In this document: positions 16,273 to 25,496 of the stretch, piece after piece
How positions within the stretch are numbered: position 1 is the first letter of the stretch
Layout: the number at the start of each line of letters is the position of its first letter
Assembly: GCF_003432115.1 (NCBI RefSeq)
Contig: NZ_QWDC01000002.1
Coordinates: forward strand, 868,001-932,000
Reading direction: 5' to 3'
Length of the DNA stretch: 64,000 bases
Source: Mucilaginibacter conchicola
GTDB lineage: Bacteria; Bacteroidota; Bacteroidia; Sphingobacteriales; Sphingobacteriaceae
The notes under the pieces: generated by a model
What the model saw: the letters and a program-made list of their open reading frames with translations, nothing else
Databases searched by the model: none
What the model was told of the DNA's origin: nothing
Made by a program: the position numbers and the translations under genes

Positions 16273-17286
16273 GTGAAAAGAAGCTGGCAAATATTTTGGC
16301 ACATCGTATCGTGGATCTGCGTTATCGCATTCTTCGCATCAATTGCGCGCTATAGCGGCAAGATGACACCCAAACCCATCGCTGTGATATTTGGCTTGTA
16401 TGGCATTATCAACATCAGCGTATTTTATGTTAATTACCTGGTGCTTATCCCCAACTTCCTCAACCGGAAGCGATACAAGCTGTTTGCATTATCAATCATC
16501 GCAACACTTATAACCTATGGACTGGTTAAGTACGGCTTTGGTTTAATCTTCAGAGATATTATCCTCGATCATAGAAAAGGCGAATCGGTAGGGTTTTGGA
16601 AATATTTCCTGAATAGTTTCTTTATCACCCTTATCTTCCTGTTCCTGAGTACAGTACTGAAGTTTACCATAGACTGGTTCCTGAACGAACGCGTACAGCG
16701 CGACCTGGAAAATCAGCGACTATCTGCAGAGCTTTCTTTTTTGAAATCGCAGATCAACCCGCATTTCCTGTTCAACTCGTTGAACAGTATTTACTCGCTC
16801 GCCTACCAGAAATCTGATACCACGCCCGAGGCTATCCTCAAACTATCAGAAATTATGCGCTACATGCTGTATGAGTGTAACGATAACCAGGTAGATCTGA
16901 GCAAAGAGCTACAATACCTGCAGAACTATATCGACCTGCAGAAAATCCGTTTCGGAAATAAAGCATTCATCAATTTTGAGGTTTTGGGCGAGGTAACCAC
17001 CCAGCAGATAGTGCCGCTGATGCTGATATCATTTATTGAAAATGCTTTTAAACATGGTATTGCGAATGATGCCCAGCATCCTATAAACATGCGAATTAAT
17101 GTTGAGGAAGGCCGCTTATACTTCTTTATCCAGAATAAAAAACACAGCCATAACCGCGATGCTATAGGGGGCATAGGCCTGCCTAACGTACGCCGGCGCC
17201 TTGCCCTGCTTTACCCCGGTAAACATAATTTAGAGATTCGTGATGAAGCTGATACCTATACTTGTCAATTATCCTTAGTTTTATAG
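16273..17286 (+). CDS. Sensor histidine kinase of the LytS/YehU type
   Basis: 337 aa. GTG start at 16273; an ATG 5 nt upstream is out of frame and closes after one codon. Four membrane segments lie in the first 140 residues, then comes the His_kinase box SQINPHFLFNSLNSIYS with the phospho-acceptor His at residue 164, and an ATPase part with ENAFKHGI and GGIGLPNVRRRL. There is no large extracellular sensor domain. It is paired with the LytTR regulator 2 nt downstream and divergent from an ABC exporter, so it likely senses envelope state and controls that exporter. Confidence 0.92.
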   Translation: MKRSWQIFWHIVSWICVIAFFASIARYSGKMTPKPIAVIFGLYGIINISVFYVNYLVLIPNFLNRKRYKLFALSIIATLITYGLVKYGFGLIFRDIILDHRKGESVGFWKYFLNSFFITLIFLFLSTVLKFTIDWFLNERVQRDLENQRLSAELSFLKSQINPHFLFNSLNSIYSLAYQKSDTTPEAILKLSEIMRYMLYECNDNQVDLSKELQYLQNYIDLQKIRFGNKAFINFEVLGEVTTQQIVPLMLISFIENAFKHGIANDAQHPINMRINVEEGRLYFFIQNKKHSHNRDAIGGIGLPNVRRRLALLYPGKHNLEIRDEADTYTCQLSLVL

Positions 17287-17288
17287 CC

Positions 17289-18014
17289 ATGATCAGATGC
17301 CTTGTAGTTGATGATGAGCCTTTGGCCCTGAACATACTGGAAGATTATATATCCAAAATTCCTTTCCTGCAACTGGTAAAGGCCACAACCAACCCTATTG
17401 AAGCGCTTACCATGGTGCAGGATGGCGGTATTGACTTGGTTTTTCTGGATGTACAAATGCCCGAGCTTACCGGTATCCAGTTCCTTAAAATAGCCAACGG
17501 TAAAGCAAAAGTTATCCTTACCACGGCTTATCCGCAATATGCTTTAGAAGGGTATGAATTGGATGTGGTTGATTATCTACTAAAGCCGATAGCGTTCGAC
17601 AGGTTCTATAAATCGGCACAAAAGGTGCAAGGGATTATTCAGCCTGCCGCCAAACCTGCCGCTGCCACCGAGCCGATACACCAGGACGATTTTATGAGCG
17701 ATTTTATCTTTGTGAAAACCGAGCATAAGATCCAGAAAGTGTACCTACATGATATTCTTTTTATCGAGGGGTTGAAAGACTATATCTCCATTTTTACCCC
17801 ATCAGAGCGCATTATCACGCTGCAGAACATGAAGAAGATGGAAGATGCGTTGCCCGAGAAGCACTTTATCCGCGTACATAAATCGTACATCGTATCTATC
17901 AATAAGATAGACAGCATTGAGCGCAGCCGCATTTTTATAAGTGATAAAGTCATCCCCGTAGGCGATACCTATCGTGAGGATTTCTTTAAGATAGTAGACG
18001 GCAAGAATATTTAG
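17289..18014 (+). CDS. LytTR-family response regulator
   Basis: 241 aa from ATG 17289 (MIRCLVVDDEP), 2 nt after the kinase stop. The receiver domain (1-120) has acidic residues in VDDEP, the phospho-acceptor Asp54 in FLDVQMP, and the conserved K in LLKPI. A Pro/Ala linker leads to a LytTR DNA-binding domain (about 140-240; FVKTEHKIQKVYLHDILFIEG, HKSYIVSINKI). It should bind repeats such as those at 16151-16209, giving autoregulation and control of the divergent ABC genes. Confidence 0.94.
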   Translation: MIRCLVVDDEPLALNILEDYISKIPFLQLVKATTNPIEALTMVQDGGIDLVFLDVQMPELTGIQFLKIANGKAKVILTTAYPQYALEGYELDVVDYLLKPIAFDRFYKSAQKVQGIIQPAAKPAAATEPIHQDDFMSDFIFVKTEHKIQKVYLHDILFIEGLKDYISIFTPSERIITLQNMKKMEDALPEKHFIRVHKSYIVSINKIDSIERSRIFISDKVIPVGDTYREDFFKIVDGKNI

Positions 18015-18055
18015 CCCCAACTTAAGGGCATAGAAATTGCTTAGCTTAGCATCGT

Positions 18056-18898
18056 ATGAAAAAACAATACCTGCTACTACTAATCATAGCCACTGTATTT
18101 GCTGCTTGCTCAAGCAAAAAGAAGATCGCTAAAACAAACAGCGCTTACGATGCCACCAACCAGGTTTATACCGGGCATGCAGATACTTTGAGCCAAATGA
18201 TGCTGGCCACTAACCCGGCCATACTGGTTGATAGCACAGGTAAGGCTATCCCATCAGAATTTATTGGTACGGTAAATTTCAATCTGCGCAAGCCCAACTA
18301 CGTTATTATCCATTATACCGCCCAGGATTCGGTACCGCAAACCCTGCGCACTTTTACCACGGTAAAACCGCAGGTAAGTGCGCATTACGTAATAGGTAAG
18401 GATGGCAAGATCATACACATGCTTAACGATTATATGCGGGCCTGGCATGCAGGCGTAAGTAAATGGGGCAGCGTTACGGATATGAACAGCAGCTCTATCG
18501 GCATTGAGCTGGATAACAAAGGCAATGAGCCATTTTCTCAACCGCAGATCAATAGCCTCTTGCTGCTGTTAGCCAAATTGAAAAAAGACTATAACATCCC
18601 AACCGCCAACTTTATTGGCCACGGCGATATTGCACCTGGCCGCAAGCCAGATCCCGGCATCCGCTTCCCTTGGGAACAATTAGCACAAAAAGGGTTCGGG
18701 TTTTATTCAGACATGATCATAATACCGGCCCCTGCAAACTTCGATAGCGCTACGGCACTGCGCCTTATTGGGTATGATATCAGTAACCTACCGGCAGCCA
18801 TCGGCGCCTTTAAACGCCATTTTGTACAGCGCGAAGAATCGACCAGGCTTACCCAGTTTGATCTGGATGTGTTGTATAATGTTTATAAAAAATATTAG
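18056..18898 (+). CDS. N-acetylmuramoyl-L-alanine amidase (Amidase_2/PGRP fold), lipoprotein
   Basis: 280 aa. A lipobox (FAACSS, Cys at about residue 18) indicates a membrane-attached lipoprotein. The Amidase_2 domain (about 78-215) has zinc-ligand regions IIHYTAQ, AWHAGVSKW and the terminal GRKPDPG motif, as in AmiD/AmpD enzymes that cut the amide bond between MurNAc and L-Ala. The C-terminal 60 residues (FKRHFVQREES...LDVLYNVYKKY) form a family extension. It probably acts in peptidoglycan turnover or recycling. Confidence 0.9.
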   Translation: MKKQYLLLLIIATVFAACSSKKKIAKTNSAYDATNQVYTGHADTLSQMMLATNPAILVDSTGKAIPSEFIGTVNFNLRKPNYVIIHYTAQDSVPQTLRTFTTVKPQVSAHYVIGKDGKIIHMLNDYMRAWHAGVSKWGSVTDMNSSSIGIELDNKGNEPFSQPQINSLLLLLAKLKKDYNIPTANFIGHGDIAPGRKPDPGIRFPWEQLAQKGFGFYSDMIIIPAPANFDSATALRLIGYDISNLPAAIGAFKRHFVQREESTRLTQFDLDVLYNVYKKY

Positions 18899-19070
18899 TG
18901 GTTCAAAAGCCGCCTGCTATATCTAAACGCAGTGCAGGTTAAACCTAATAACTTTAATAAGCTGATTAACAGCTACGATCAGCAAAACATTGTGAAAATT
19001 TACTTGTCTGTAATTTATAAGCTGTTGTTGCATTAAGCCTTTGATCAACGTACTTCAATAAAACCTATGT

Positions 19071-19712
19071 ATGAAATTATTTAGACCCTTAACTTTATTG
19101 GCATTGGTTATTGCCTGCGCTTTTACATCCTGTAAAAAGGATAAAATCGATCCGGAAAGCGCTAAACTATTGCTCAACAGCCAATTTGATAAAGTTGACC
19201 CGGCCTGGGGAACCGGCGAAAACGATTACTCGAAACGTACGGTAGCAAACGGATATTATATTGTACAAAACAAAGACCAGGACTCTTATTACTTCAGTTA
19301 CACCGACCCAATATTCGGCTCAAATACAGATAACATTGGTGTAGAAGCCAAGTTAAAGCTTACCGGTGGCAATGCCGATTACTCCACATTTGGCGGCATA
19401 AGCCATAATTATCTACCCGGAAACAATACAATGGATGTTTTTGGCTTTTATAACAACGGCACATTTGAAATATTTCATTACGACGAGAATAATTTTGGTA
19501 CGGTATATCATAGCGATAACAGCCCTGCCGTTAAAATAAACGATTTCAACACGCTGCGTATCGAACTGAGGGGCGGCACTTATCATTATTACATAAACGG
19601 AACCGAAGTATTCTCGCGCAAAGCCGGCAATGTAAAGTTTGACCAGTTAGGCATTTACATTGACCCGGCAACCACCGCCACGGTTGATTATTACAAGGCT
19701 TTTAAGCTTTAA
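19071..19712 (+). CDS. Putative lipoprotein with concanavalin-like fold
   Basis: 213 aa. Lipobox CAFTSC with Cys at about residue 21. The mature part looks like a jelly-roll laminin-G/DUF1080-like domain: FDKVDPAWGTGENDYSKR, GVEAKLKLTGG, NTLRIELRGGTYHYYINGTEVFSRKAG and a closing strand. This fold commonly binds carbohydrate, but no binding residues can be assigned. Single gene. Confidence 0.7.
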   Translation: MKLFRPLTLLALVIACAFTSCKKDKIDPESAKLLLNSQFDKVDPAWGTGENDYSKRTVANGYYIVQNKDQDSYYFSYTDPIFGSNTDNIGVEAKLKLTGGNADYSTFGGISHNYLPGNNTMDVFGFYNNGTFEIFHYDENNFGTVYHSDNSPAVKINDFNTLRIELRGGTYHYYINGTEVFSRKAGNVKFDQLGIYIDPATTATVDYYKAFKL

Positions 19713-19787
19713 CAACGAAGCCACACGTTGATGTTCCGTCTTTGTTTTGCAGGGTTTTAATATATAAATACCTACCTTGCATATATA

Positions 19788-20123
19788 ATGGACGAGTTGC
19801 TTACCCAATTGCAGGAAACACTTGATAACCTTAGCGAAGAGCATGGGGTTGATGTGCTGGTATTGGGCGTACTTTATGTGATAAGCAAGGTATCGTTTGT
19901 TATTATGCTGGCCTTAATGATACGCAATATGAGGGCTAAGAAGCCTTTTACCATGCTGATACTTTTTGCTGCCTTGTGCTTCAGTATCCCTTACGTGTAC
20001 TTCATCATTTTTGGCCGTAACATCCACTTCGGTGTATATATATTCATCGGGCTGATATTTGCTTACGGCGGATACACCATTTGGAAAAAGATCACCCAAA
20101 AGGCTCGTTTGATGGATGTTTAG
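19788..20123 (+). CDS. Small multi-span membrane protein of unknown function
   Basis: 111 aa. An acidic N-terminus (MDELLTQLQETLDNLSEEHG) precedes three hydrophobic segments (about 20-45, 52-70, 75-93) and a basic tail WKKITQKARLMDV. No motif recognised. It has good reading-frame character and stands alone between a lipoprotein gene and a converging cupin gene. Confidence 0.65.
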   Translation: MDELLTQLQETLDNLSEEHGVDVLVLGVLYVISKVSFVIMLALMIRNMRAKKPFTMLILFAALCFSIPYVYFIIFGRNIHFGVYIFIGLIFAYGGYTIWKKITQKARLMDV

Positions 20124-20155
20124 TCACTTCGGCATTCCCCTACCGGATAATGCGT

Positions 20156-20557
20156 TTAACTGTTTCCCTGGTACTGCTCATCACTTACCTGCTCCATCCA
20201 ATCCACCGGCGAACCATTCTGTTTTTCCTGTATGGCAATGTGGCTCATGGCTGTGGTAGCCGTAGCACCATGCCAGTGTTTTTCGCCGGGCGGGAACCAA
20301 ACTACATCGCCGGGATGGATCTCTTCTATATCTCCCCCCTCAGGTTGTACCCAACCACAGCCTGTGGTTACAATAAGCGTTTGCCCAAGTGGATGAGTGT
20401 GCCATGCGGTACGTGCACCCGGCTCAAAAGTAACCAGCGCCATAGCCACATTTGACGGTTCGGGCGGGCTGTTCAGCGGGTCTATACGTACGGTACCTGT
20501 AAAATATTCTGATGGGCCTTTGCCTGAGGGTTGGGTGCCTATGCGTTTAATTTCCAT
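20156..20557 (-). CDS. Cupin domain protein
   Basis: 133 aa small single cupin. Motif 1 is [21 protein letters not shown] near residue 55 and motif 2 is [25 protein letters not shown] near residue 82, with His residues suited to bind a metal. Similar proteins are annotated as cupins related to quercetin/carboxymuconolactone-type proteins. The reaction cannot be assigned. Converges with the gene at 19788. Confidence 0.88.
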   Translation of the reverse strand: MEIKRIGTQPSGKGPSEYFTGTVRIDPLNSPPEPSNVAMALVTFEPGARTAWHTHPLGQTLIVTTGCGWVQPEGGDIEEIHPGDVVWFPPGEKHWHGATATTAMSHIAIQEKQNGSPVDWMEQVSDEQYQGNS

Positions 20558-20635
20558 GTGGGTGATGTTTGATATTTAAACAGTAAATTAAAAGCATTTG
20601 TTGTACCGTCTGTAACAAACTCCTAAATTTAAATT

Positions 20636-21304
20636 ATGACAACTGCAGAAGTTTTAAGCCAACTGGAAAGTCTCGGTAACGATAAAGTGCGTGCCCATAA
20701 CAAAAAATTTGGTGCGGGCGATAACCAGTTCGGAGTAAAGATGGGCGATATACGTGCTATTGCCAACAAGATAAAAACCGACCATGAACTGGGTAAAGCG
20801 CTTTGGGAAACCGGCAACGTTGAAGCCCGTTTTGTAGCCGTGCTTATCATGAAGCCGAAGGAGCTTTCTGCAGATGAGTTGACCGCTATGGCAAAGTCTG
20901 AGCAATTTCCGCATGTGATAGACTGGCTGTCATCATACATCCTCAAAGACCATCCGCAGAAAGAGGAGTTGCGCCGGCAATGGATGGCTACCGGCACCAA
21001 TGGTATGCCTGCCCGCCTGGGTTGGAGCCTCACCAGTGGCCGTATAAGTCGCGCGCCAGATGGGATCGATATCCCGGCTATACTTGACCGCCTCGAGGCC
21101 GAAATGCCAACTGCCGCGCCCGAAGTGCAATGGACAATGAACACCGCATTAGCCCAGATCGGTATCAACCATCCGCAATACAGAGAACGCGCACTGGAGA
21201 TCGGCGAGCGCCTTGGCATTTACCGCGATTATCCTGTATCAAAAGGCTGTACCTCGCCATTTGCGCCTATCTGGATAAATGAGATGGTGAGCAGGCAGAA
21301 GTAA
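20636..21304 (+). CDS. DNA alkylation repair protein (AlkD-like HEAT-repeat family)
   Basis: 222 aa, all-helical. The start MTTAEVLSQLESLGNDKVRAHNKKFGAGDNQFGV and the LGKALWETGNVEARFVAVLIM and MPARLGWSLTSGRI segments match the DNA alkylation repair family. AlkD enzymes remove positively charged alkylated bases without base flipping. It reads in the same direction as the next gene with a 75-nt gap. Confidence 0.88.
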   Translation: MTTAEVLSQLESLGNDKVRAHNKKFGAGDNQFGVKMGDIRAIANKIKTDHELGKALWETGNVEARFVAVLIMKPKELSADELTAMAKSEQFPHVIDWLSSYILKDHPQKEELRRQWMATGTNGMPARLGWSLTSGRISRAPDGIDIPAILDRLEAEMPTAAPEVQWTMNTALAQIGINHPQYRERALEIGERLGIYRDYPVSKGCTSPFAPIWINEMVSRQK

Positions 21305-21379
21305 AGCCAATGTCAATAAAGTAACCGATGGTTCTTTCGGGTTGCAGGAAAAGCTAACTTGCATAAAATCTTCTACGCC

Positions 21380-22423
21380 ATGAAAGATCTCAAAAGCCTT
21401 TTAAACGTCCGTTACCCAATTGTGCAGGCTCCTATGCTGGGTGTTACCACGCCTGCCATGGTAGCAGCAGTTTCTAACGCAGGTGCCCTGGGTTCTTTAC
21501 CTGTGGGCGGTTTGTCGCCGGATAGAACCCGCGAACGTATCCATGCCACAAAAGCCTTAACCGACCGCCCTTTTGCAGTCAACCTGTTTGCACACGAGCC
21601 GGCCAAAGAAATTAACGAGGCTGAGATAACTACTATGCAGGATTTTCTGGCAGAGCTATGCCTCGAGTTTAATATCCCTTTTGAACGGCAAAATCCCGCC
21701 GACTTTAAGTTTTATTACTACGAAGACCTTATTGAGATCCTGCTGGAAGAAAACATTCCCGTTGTAAGCTACACCTTCGGGCGGTTAAAGCCTGATGTTA
21801 TTGCCGCTTTTAAAGCCAAAGGAACTATCCTTGCCGGTACAGCAACCAGTGTAGCCGAAGCAAAGCTATTGGCACAGGACGGCAATGATATCATCACCGT
21901 ACAAGGTATAGAAGCAGGCGGACACCGCGGGAGTTTTCTGGCTGATGAGCCATCACCGCAAATCGGTTTGTCAGCGTTGCTGCCACAGGTGGCTGATGTG
22001 GTAGATGTGCCTTTGCTTGCGGCAGGTGGTATTTATAACCAACATACAGTAAAGGCCGCATTTGCACTCGGTGCATCGGGTGTACAGGTGGGCAGCTTGT
22101 TTATTACTGCTGATGAAAGCGCCGCAAGCGAAGCCTACAAACAAGCCGTGTTGAATGCCAAAGATACATCCACCCAACTTACCCGCGCTTTCTCGGGCAG
22201 GTGGGCACGCGGTATCCAAAACGAATTTATGAAACGCATGGATGCGAAAGGCATCAGCATCCCATACTACACCATTCAAAACCAGCTGATGAGTTTGATC
22301 CGTGCTTATGCTCAAAAGAATAATCTTAAAGATTTTATCGCACTTTGGGCCGGGCAAGCCGCGGGGAATAGCAAGCGAGCGTCGACAGAAGAAATTATTA
22401 AGGGGTTGATAGCAATGTTATGA
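21380..22423 (+). CDS. Nitronate monooxygenase family protein
   Basis: 347 aa from ATG 21380 (MKDLKSLLNVRYPIVQAPMLG), preferred over an upstream ATG at 21359 because the family starts close to the FMN-binding strand. TIM-barrel NMO family features: QAPMLGVTTPAMVAAVSNAGALGSLP near the N-terminus, VQGIEAGGHRG near residue 175, PLLAAGGI near 212 and GASGVQVGSLF near 232 for FMN phosphate. It would oxidise alkyl nitronates such as propionate 3-nitronate. The next gene overlaps its stop by 4 nt. Confidence 0.9.
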   Translation: MKDLKSLLNVRYPIVQAPMLGVTTPAMVAAVSNAGALGSLPVGGLSPDRTRERIHATKALTDRPFAVNLFAHEPAKEINEAEITTMQDFLAELCLEFNIPFERQNPADFKFYYYEDLIEILLEENIPVVSYTFGRLKPDVIAAFKAKGTILAGTATSVAEAKLLAQDGNDIITVQGIEAGGHRGSFLADEPSPQIGLSALLPQVADVVDVPLLAAGGIYNQHTVKAAFALGASGVQVGSLFITADESAASEAYKQAVLNAKDTSTQLTRAFSGRWARGIQNEFMKRMDAKGISIPYYTIQNQLMSLIRAYAQKNNLKDFIALWAGQAAGNSKRASTEEIIKGLIAML

Positions 22424-23070
22424 TGAATACTTTATTCAAATATGGTTTCATTGTTTTGCTCTTTACATCTTGTAGTCAGGAGAACAAAGAAACAAAAGCA
22501 GCTCCCGAACCTGAGCAAAAATCACCTTTACATAAAGAACATTTGTCTGTTCTAAGAGATAGTGATAAGGTTGCTATGCGGCTGGATACCTTGCAGAAAA
22601 ATATTAGCGGAACAATAGATTTGTCGGTTTTTAAATCGAAAAAGCTTTTTGATCTGAAATTCAAACGCATCCCCGTAGAAATAGGCGGTGGATTGATAGA
22701 TGGGGATGAGCAGGATGCCACATTCAGTTTAGTAAATGAAACCTTTAAGGCAGATTGGCAAGTTATAAAACGAACATCCAAATTTTTCCTGATAAAGGTT
22801 GACGGCATATTAGCCACTTTGAGATATGACCTGCATTTAATAGATGCCATAAACGGTTATCGTGGCGACCCGGCCAGCAATTCCAATTACCAGGCAGGCA
22901 GATCGGCTACTGTTAACCCTGATAACCTTACAGTTGTGCTCACAAACGAATACAATGTTAAGACTGAAAATGGGAAGTTTGAGCATGAAGAGATGAAACA
23001 ACATTTTTTCATCGACTCCAAAGGATACTTTAAGGAAAGACAAGCGCCAAAACAAAAAGCCTCAGATTAA
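22420..23070 (+). CDS. Putative lipoprotein of unknown function
   Basis: 216 aa. Lipobox LLFTSC with Cys at about residue 18. The ATG overlaps the previous stop (ATGATGA at 22420-22426; the second ATG at 22423 is equally possible), which suggests translational coupling with the NMO gene. The rest is soluble with no motif recognised (KKLFDLKFKRIPVEIGGG, YDLHLIDAINGYRG). A terminator begins at its stop codon. Confidence 0.72.
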   Translation: MMNTLFKYGFIVLLFTSCSQENKETKAAPEPEQKSPLHKEHLSVLRDSDKVAMRLDTLQKNISGTIDLSVFKSKKLFDLKFKRIPVEIGGGLIDGDEQDATFSLVNETFKADWQVIKRTSKFFLIKVDGILATLRYDLHLIDAINGYRGDPASNSNYQAGRSATVNPDNLTVVLTNEYNVKTENGKFEHEEMKQHFFIDSKGYFKERQAPKQKASD

Positions 23071-23086
23071 ATATCTGGGGCTTTTT
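23054..23086 (+). terminator. Terminator overlapping a stop codon
   Basis: A 14-bp stem (23054-23067 with 23073-23086, one G-T pair) whose loop contains the stop codon of the 22420 gene, followed by T-rich sequence. The A-rich left arm means it may also terminate the converging SDR gene. Confidence 0.8.
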
Positions 23087-23108
23087 ATTTTATTGGTTAC
23101 CTTATATT

Positions 23109-23831
23109 TTAAGGGTTCATCCGGCTAAAATACTCTGCTATGGTGGCATTGTTGGCTTCGGCCCGTGCCTCGCTGGTGCCGAAGGTAAGTTCGGTTTTGC
23201 CGGCTTTTAGCTGCTCAAAAATATGCTCCACAAATTCGCTCACTGATGGGTGTTGGTCATGCAGACCTTTGCCACCAAGATCGGTGTTAAGCGCCGGTGG
23301 GATGATCTCGATAACTTCCGGACCACTATCCTTTAGTTGATGTCTCAGCGATAGTGTGAACGAGCGTAGGAACGCTTTGGTGCCACAATACACCGGCACT
23401 TTTGAAAAGGGCACAAATGCCAATCCAGAGGTGACGTTCATAATGGTATTTAAACCCTCCAAACCCAGGAACAGGTTAGTTAAATGCAACGGGGCAGTGA
23501 CGTTGATCTCAACTTCCTGTTCTGCCTTGTCATAAAAATCATCGGCCTTCACATCCATCCAGTTTTGGATACCGGCGTTGTTCACCAGCACGTTGGTATC
23601 CGGGTGGTTAGTTTTTATCCACTCAAAAAGTTCAGTACGGTCGGCAGGGTTGGCCAGGTCGCACACTTTGGTGATCACCTGCGGCAATTTATCCGTCACT
23701 TCTTTTAAAGCCGATTCGCGTCTGCCGCAGATGATAACGATATTGCCTTCTTTTATAAAACGTTCGGTAAGCCCTAAACCAATGCCCGTAGCACCGCCGG
23801 TTATCAGGATCTTGTTATTGCTTAAATTCAT
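23109..23831 (-). CDS. Short-chain dehydrogenase/reductase (DltE-like)
   Basis: 240 aa Rossmann-fold SDR. NAD(P) motif TGGATGIGLG at residues 12-21, NNAGIQ near 87, catalytic Ser in NVTSGLAF near 133, and YxxxK (YCGTK) near 148. The short insertion and C-terminal pattern resemble DltE-type SDRs. Substrate unknown. Transcribed separately from the sugar isomerase gene 28 nt upstream, or together with it. Confidence 0.9.
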   Translation of the reverse strand: MNLSNNKILITGGATGIGLGLTERFIKEGNIVIICGRRESALKEVTDKLPQVITKVCDLANPADRTELFEWIKTNHPDTNVLVNNAGIQNWMDVKADDFYDKAEQEVEINVTAPLHLTNLFLGLEGLNTIMNVTSGLAFVPFSKVPVYCGTKAFLRSFTLSLRHQLKDSGPEVIEIIPPALNTDLGGKGLHDQHPSVSEFVEHIFEQLKAGKTELTFGTSEARAEANNATIAEYFSRMNP

Positions 23832-23854
23832 GGTGATGGGTTTTAACTACGCCA

Positions 23855-23862
23855 CAAATCTA
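23855..23862 (-). promoter_or_regulatory. Candidate -7 box for the SDR gene
   Basis: The minus strand reads TAGATTTG (TAnnTTTG) 23 nt before the ATG at 23831, overlapping the 3' end of the upstream gene. No TTG at the usual distance, so weak support. Confidence 0.3.
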
Positions 23863-24738
23863 CGTCAAACTAACCGATTTAAACTTCGACAGATACTGTT
23901 TGCTTTGCTTCAACGCCTCATAAACATCAATGGCCGATTTATCCAGTTCAATCACCAGCCATTCCACTTTATCTGAACAGGCCTCTATAATTGATGGCAC
24001 ATCCAATGCCCCCTGCCCAACCGGCGACATAGGGTCGGGTTCATCTTTTATCAGTTTCTCGTTAAACACAGCGGGGCCATCTTTAATGTGGATAAGTTGT
24101 ACCCTGTTCTTTAATTTCTTGAGGATATCTGCAGGGTTATGGCCCGCTACTTTTACCCAATATACATCCGTCTCAAAAAAGATATCGCTTTCCAACTCTT
24201 CATTTAAAACTTCGTAAACCAGTTTGCCGCCCACATGGTTGCGGTATTCCCACCAATGGTTGTGCAGCCCAAATCGCAGCCCGTGATCTTTAGCCAGTTT
24301 GCTGCTTTCGTTATAGATCTTCGCCAGTTCCTTTGTGCCTTCTAACGAGCTATAGCGTTTGTCCTCGGGCCAGCCATGCCATATCAGGCGGTTGGTACCG
24401 TAGGCTTTTGCTGCATCGGCCAGTTTTTGGATATTCTCTTTTGTGGGTATATCGGCATGGCTTGATGTTACCTTAAAACCATGCGCCTTTAACGCAGCCG
24501 CGGCAGTTTCAACACTCACTGTTTTTGGCCAGAAGGCTGTTTCAACATTTTTAATGCCGAGAGCGGCAAGGCGTTTCAGTGTGCCATTAAAATCTTTCTC
24601 GAGATCATCGCGCAAAGTGTAAAGCTGTACGGCTACATGGTGTTGGGTCATAGTTGCTGAGATGTTAAAAAAATCAGGCACGGTAGTGACGGCCAGGCCT
24701 GCGCCGGCTGTTTTGATAAATTCCCTACGGGTTTGCAT
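23860..24738 (-). CDS. Sugar phosphate isomerase/epimerase (TIM barrel, AP_endonuc_2), exported
   Basis: 292 aa. The N-terminus TRREFIKTAGAGLAV resembles a twin-arginine signal, suggesting export after folding. The body is a xylose-isomerase-like TIM barrel with VETAFWPK, LRFGLHNHWWE, FFETDVYWV, QLIHIKDG and LVIELDKS; the Glu, His and Asp residues in these strands would bind a divalent metal. Family members isomerise or epimerise sugars; the substrate here is unknown. Confidence 0.88.
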   Translation of the reverse strand: MQTRREFIKTAGAGLAVTTVPDFFNISATMTQHHVAVQLYTLRDDLEKDFNGTLKRLAALGIKNVETAFWPKTVSVETAAAALKAHGFKVTSSHADIPTKENIQKLADAAKAYGTNRLIWHGWPEDKRYSSLEGTKELAKIYNESSKLAKDHGLRFGLHNHWWEYRNHVGGKLVYEVLNEELESDIFFETDVYWVKVAGHNPADILKKLKNRVQLIHIKDGPAVFNEKLIKDEPDPMSPVGQGALDVPSIIEACSDKVEWLVIELDKSAIDVYEALKQSKQYLSKFKSVSLT

Positions 24739-24805
24739 GGTTTATTGGTTTGGTGATGTAAGATACATGATGCCAATTGTTTGAACAAGTGTAAACAGCC
24801 TTCCA

Positions 24806-24823
24806 TTTTCACTTAAGTGAAAA
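24806..24823. promoter_or_regulatory. Perfect 18-bp palindrome, candidate operator
   Basis: TTTTCACTTAAGTGAAAA is fully self-complementary and lies in the divergent gap between the isomerase gene (start 24738) and the membrane protein gene (start 24877). It ends 20 bp before a TAnnTTTG -7 box, covering the -33 region. The Crp/Fnr protein at 25497 is one candidate ligand; this is inference. Confidence 0.5.
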
Positions 24824-24843
24824 ACAACGATAGTATAGCAGGC

Positions 24844-24851
24844 TACTTTTG
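24844..24851 (+). promoter_or_regulatory. Candidate -7 box for the membrane protein gene
   Basis: TACTTTTG matches TAnnTTTG, 25 nt before the ATG at 24877. The -33 region is occupied by the 18-bp palindrome rather than a clear TTG. Confidence 0.45.
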
Positions 24852-24876
24852 CTTCAATAATCAACATCAAATTATC

Positions 24877-25458
24877 ATGAACACAACAATTGAAACAAAT
24901 ACAACAAACACCGCCCAAACCGCACGTGGTTTGCGTAGCCTGTACTTTACCCGTGTAGCATTTTCTTTTATCTGGGTTATCCTCATATCCGTTTTCGCTA
25001 AAACAAATGAAGGTGTTACGAGAATACTTTTCATTATCTACCCTTTATGGGATGTTATCGCTACTTACCTTGATATTAAAGCTAATCCGCCACAGACTAA
25101 TAAAACACCTCAGTATGTAAACATCGGCATAGGTTTGCTTACCACTATCGGCGTGATAGCGGCTTTACAAAAAGGAGTACCCGCAGCGCTTATTGTTTTT
25201 GGTGTGTGGGCCATAGTTACCGGTTTAATACAATTAATCTTGGGCTTACGCCGTCGCAAAGCATTGGGCGGGCAATGGCCAATGATCATCAGCGGCGGGC
25301 AATCTATGCTGGCAGGTGCTTCATTCATCGCTATGGCTAATTCGCCCAAAATGGGGATTGGCAACCTGGCGGGATACGCTGCCTTTGGCGCTTTTTACTT
25401 CCTGCTGGCAGCAATCCGCTTATCAAAAACTATTAAAGTGCAAGAAAAAGCGGCGTAA
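24877..25458 (+). CDS. Multi-span membrane protein (DUF308-like)
   Basis: 193 aa from ATG 24877 (MNTTIETNTTNTAQTARG); a GTG at 24817 would place the start inside the palindrome and is disfavoured. About six membrane segments follow, with VFGVWAIVTGLIQLILGLRRRKALGGQWPMIISGGQSMLAG, which resembles HdeD/DUF308 membrane proteins. Function unknown. It is followed 38 nt later by a Crp/Fnr regulator and may be co-regulated with it. Confidence 0.75.
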   Translation: MNTTIETNTTNTAQTARGLRSLYFTRVAFSFIWVILISVFAKTNEGVTRILFIIYPLWDVIATYLDIKANPPQTNKTPQYVNIGIGLLTTIGVIAALQKGVPAALIVFGVWAIVTGLIQLILGLRRRKALGGQWPMIISGGQSMLAGASFIAMANSPKMGIGNLAGYAAFGAFYFLLAAIRLSKTIKVQEKAA

Positions 25459-25496
25459 TTTATTGCCTATCTTGCTCAAATTAAAAGCCCTTTGCC

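Noticed and set aside
20629..21219. 196-aa minus-strand frame opposite the AlkD-like gene
   Set aside because: Low-complexity Ser/Arg-rich translation, fully antisense to a recognised gene.
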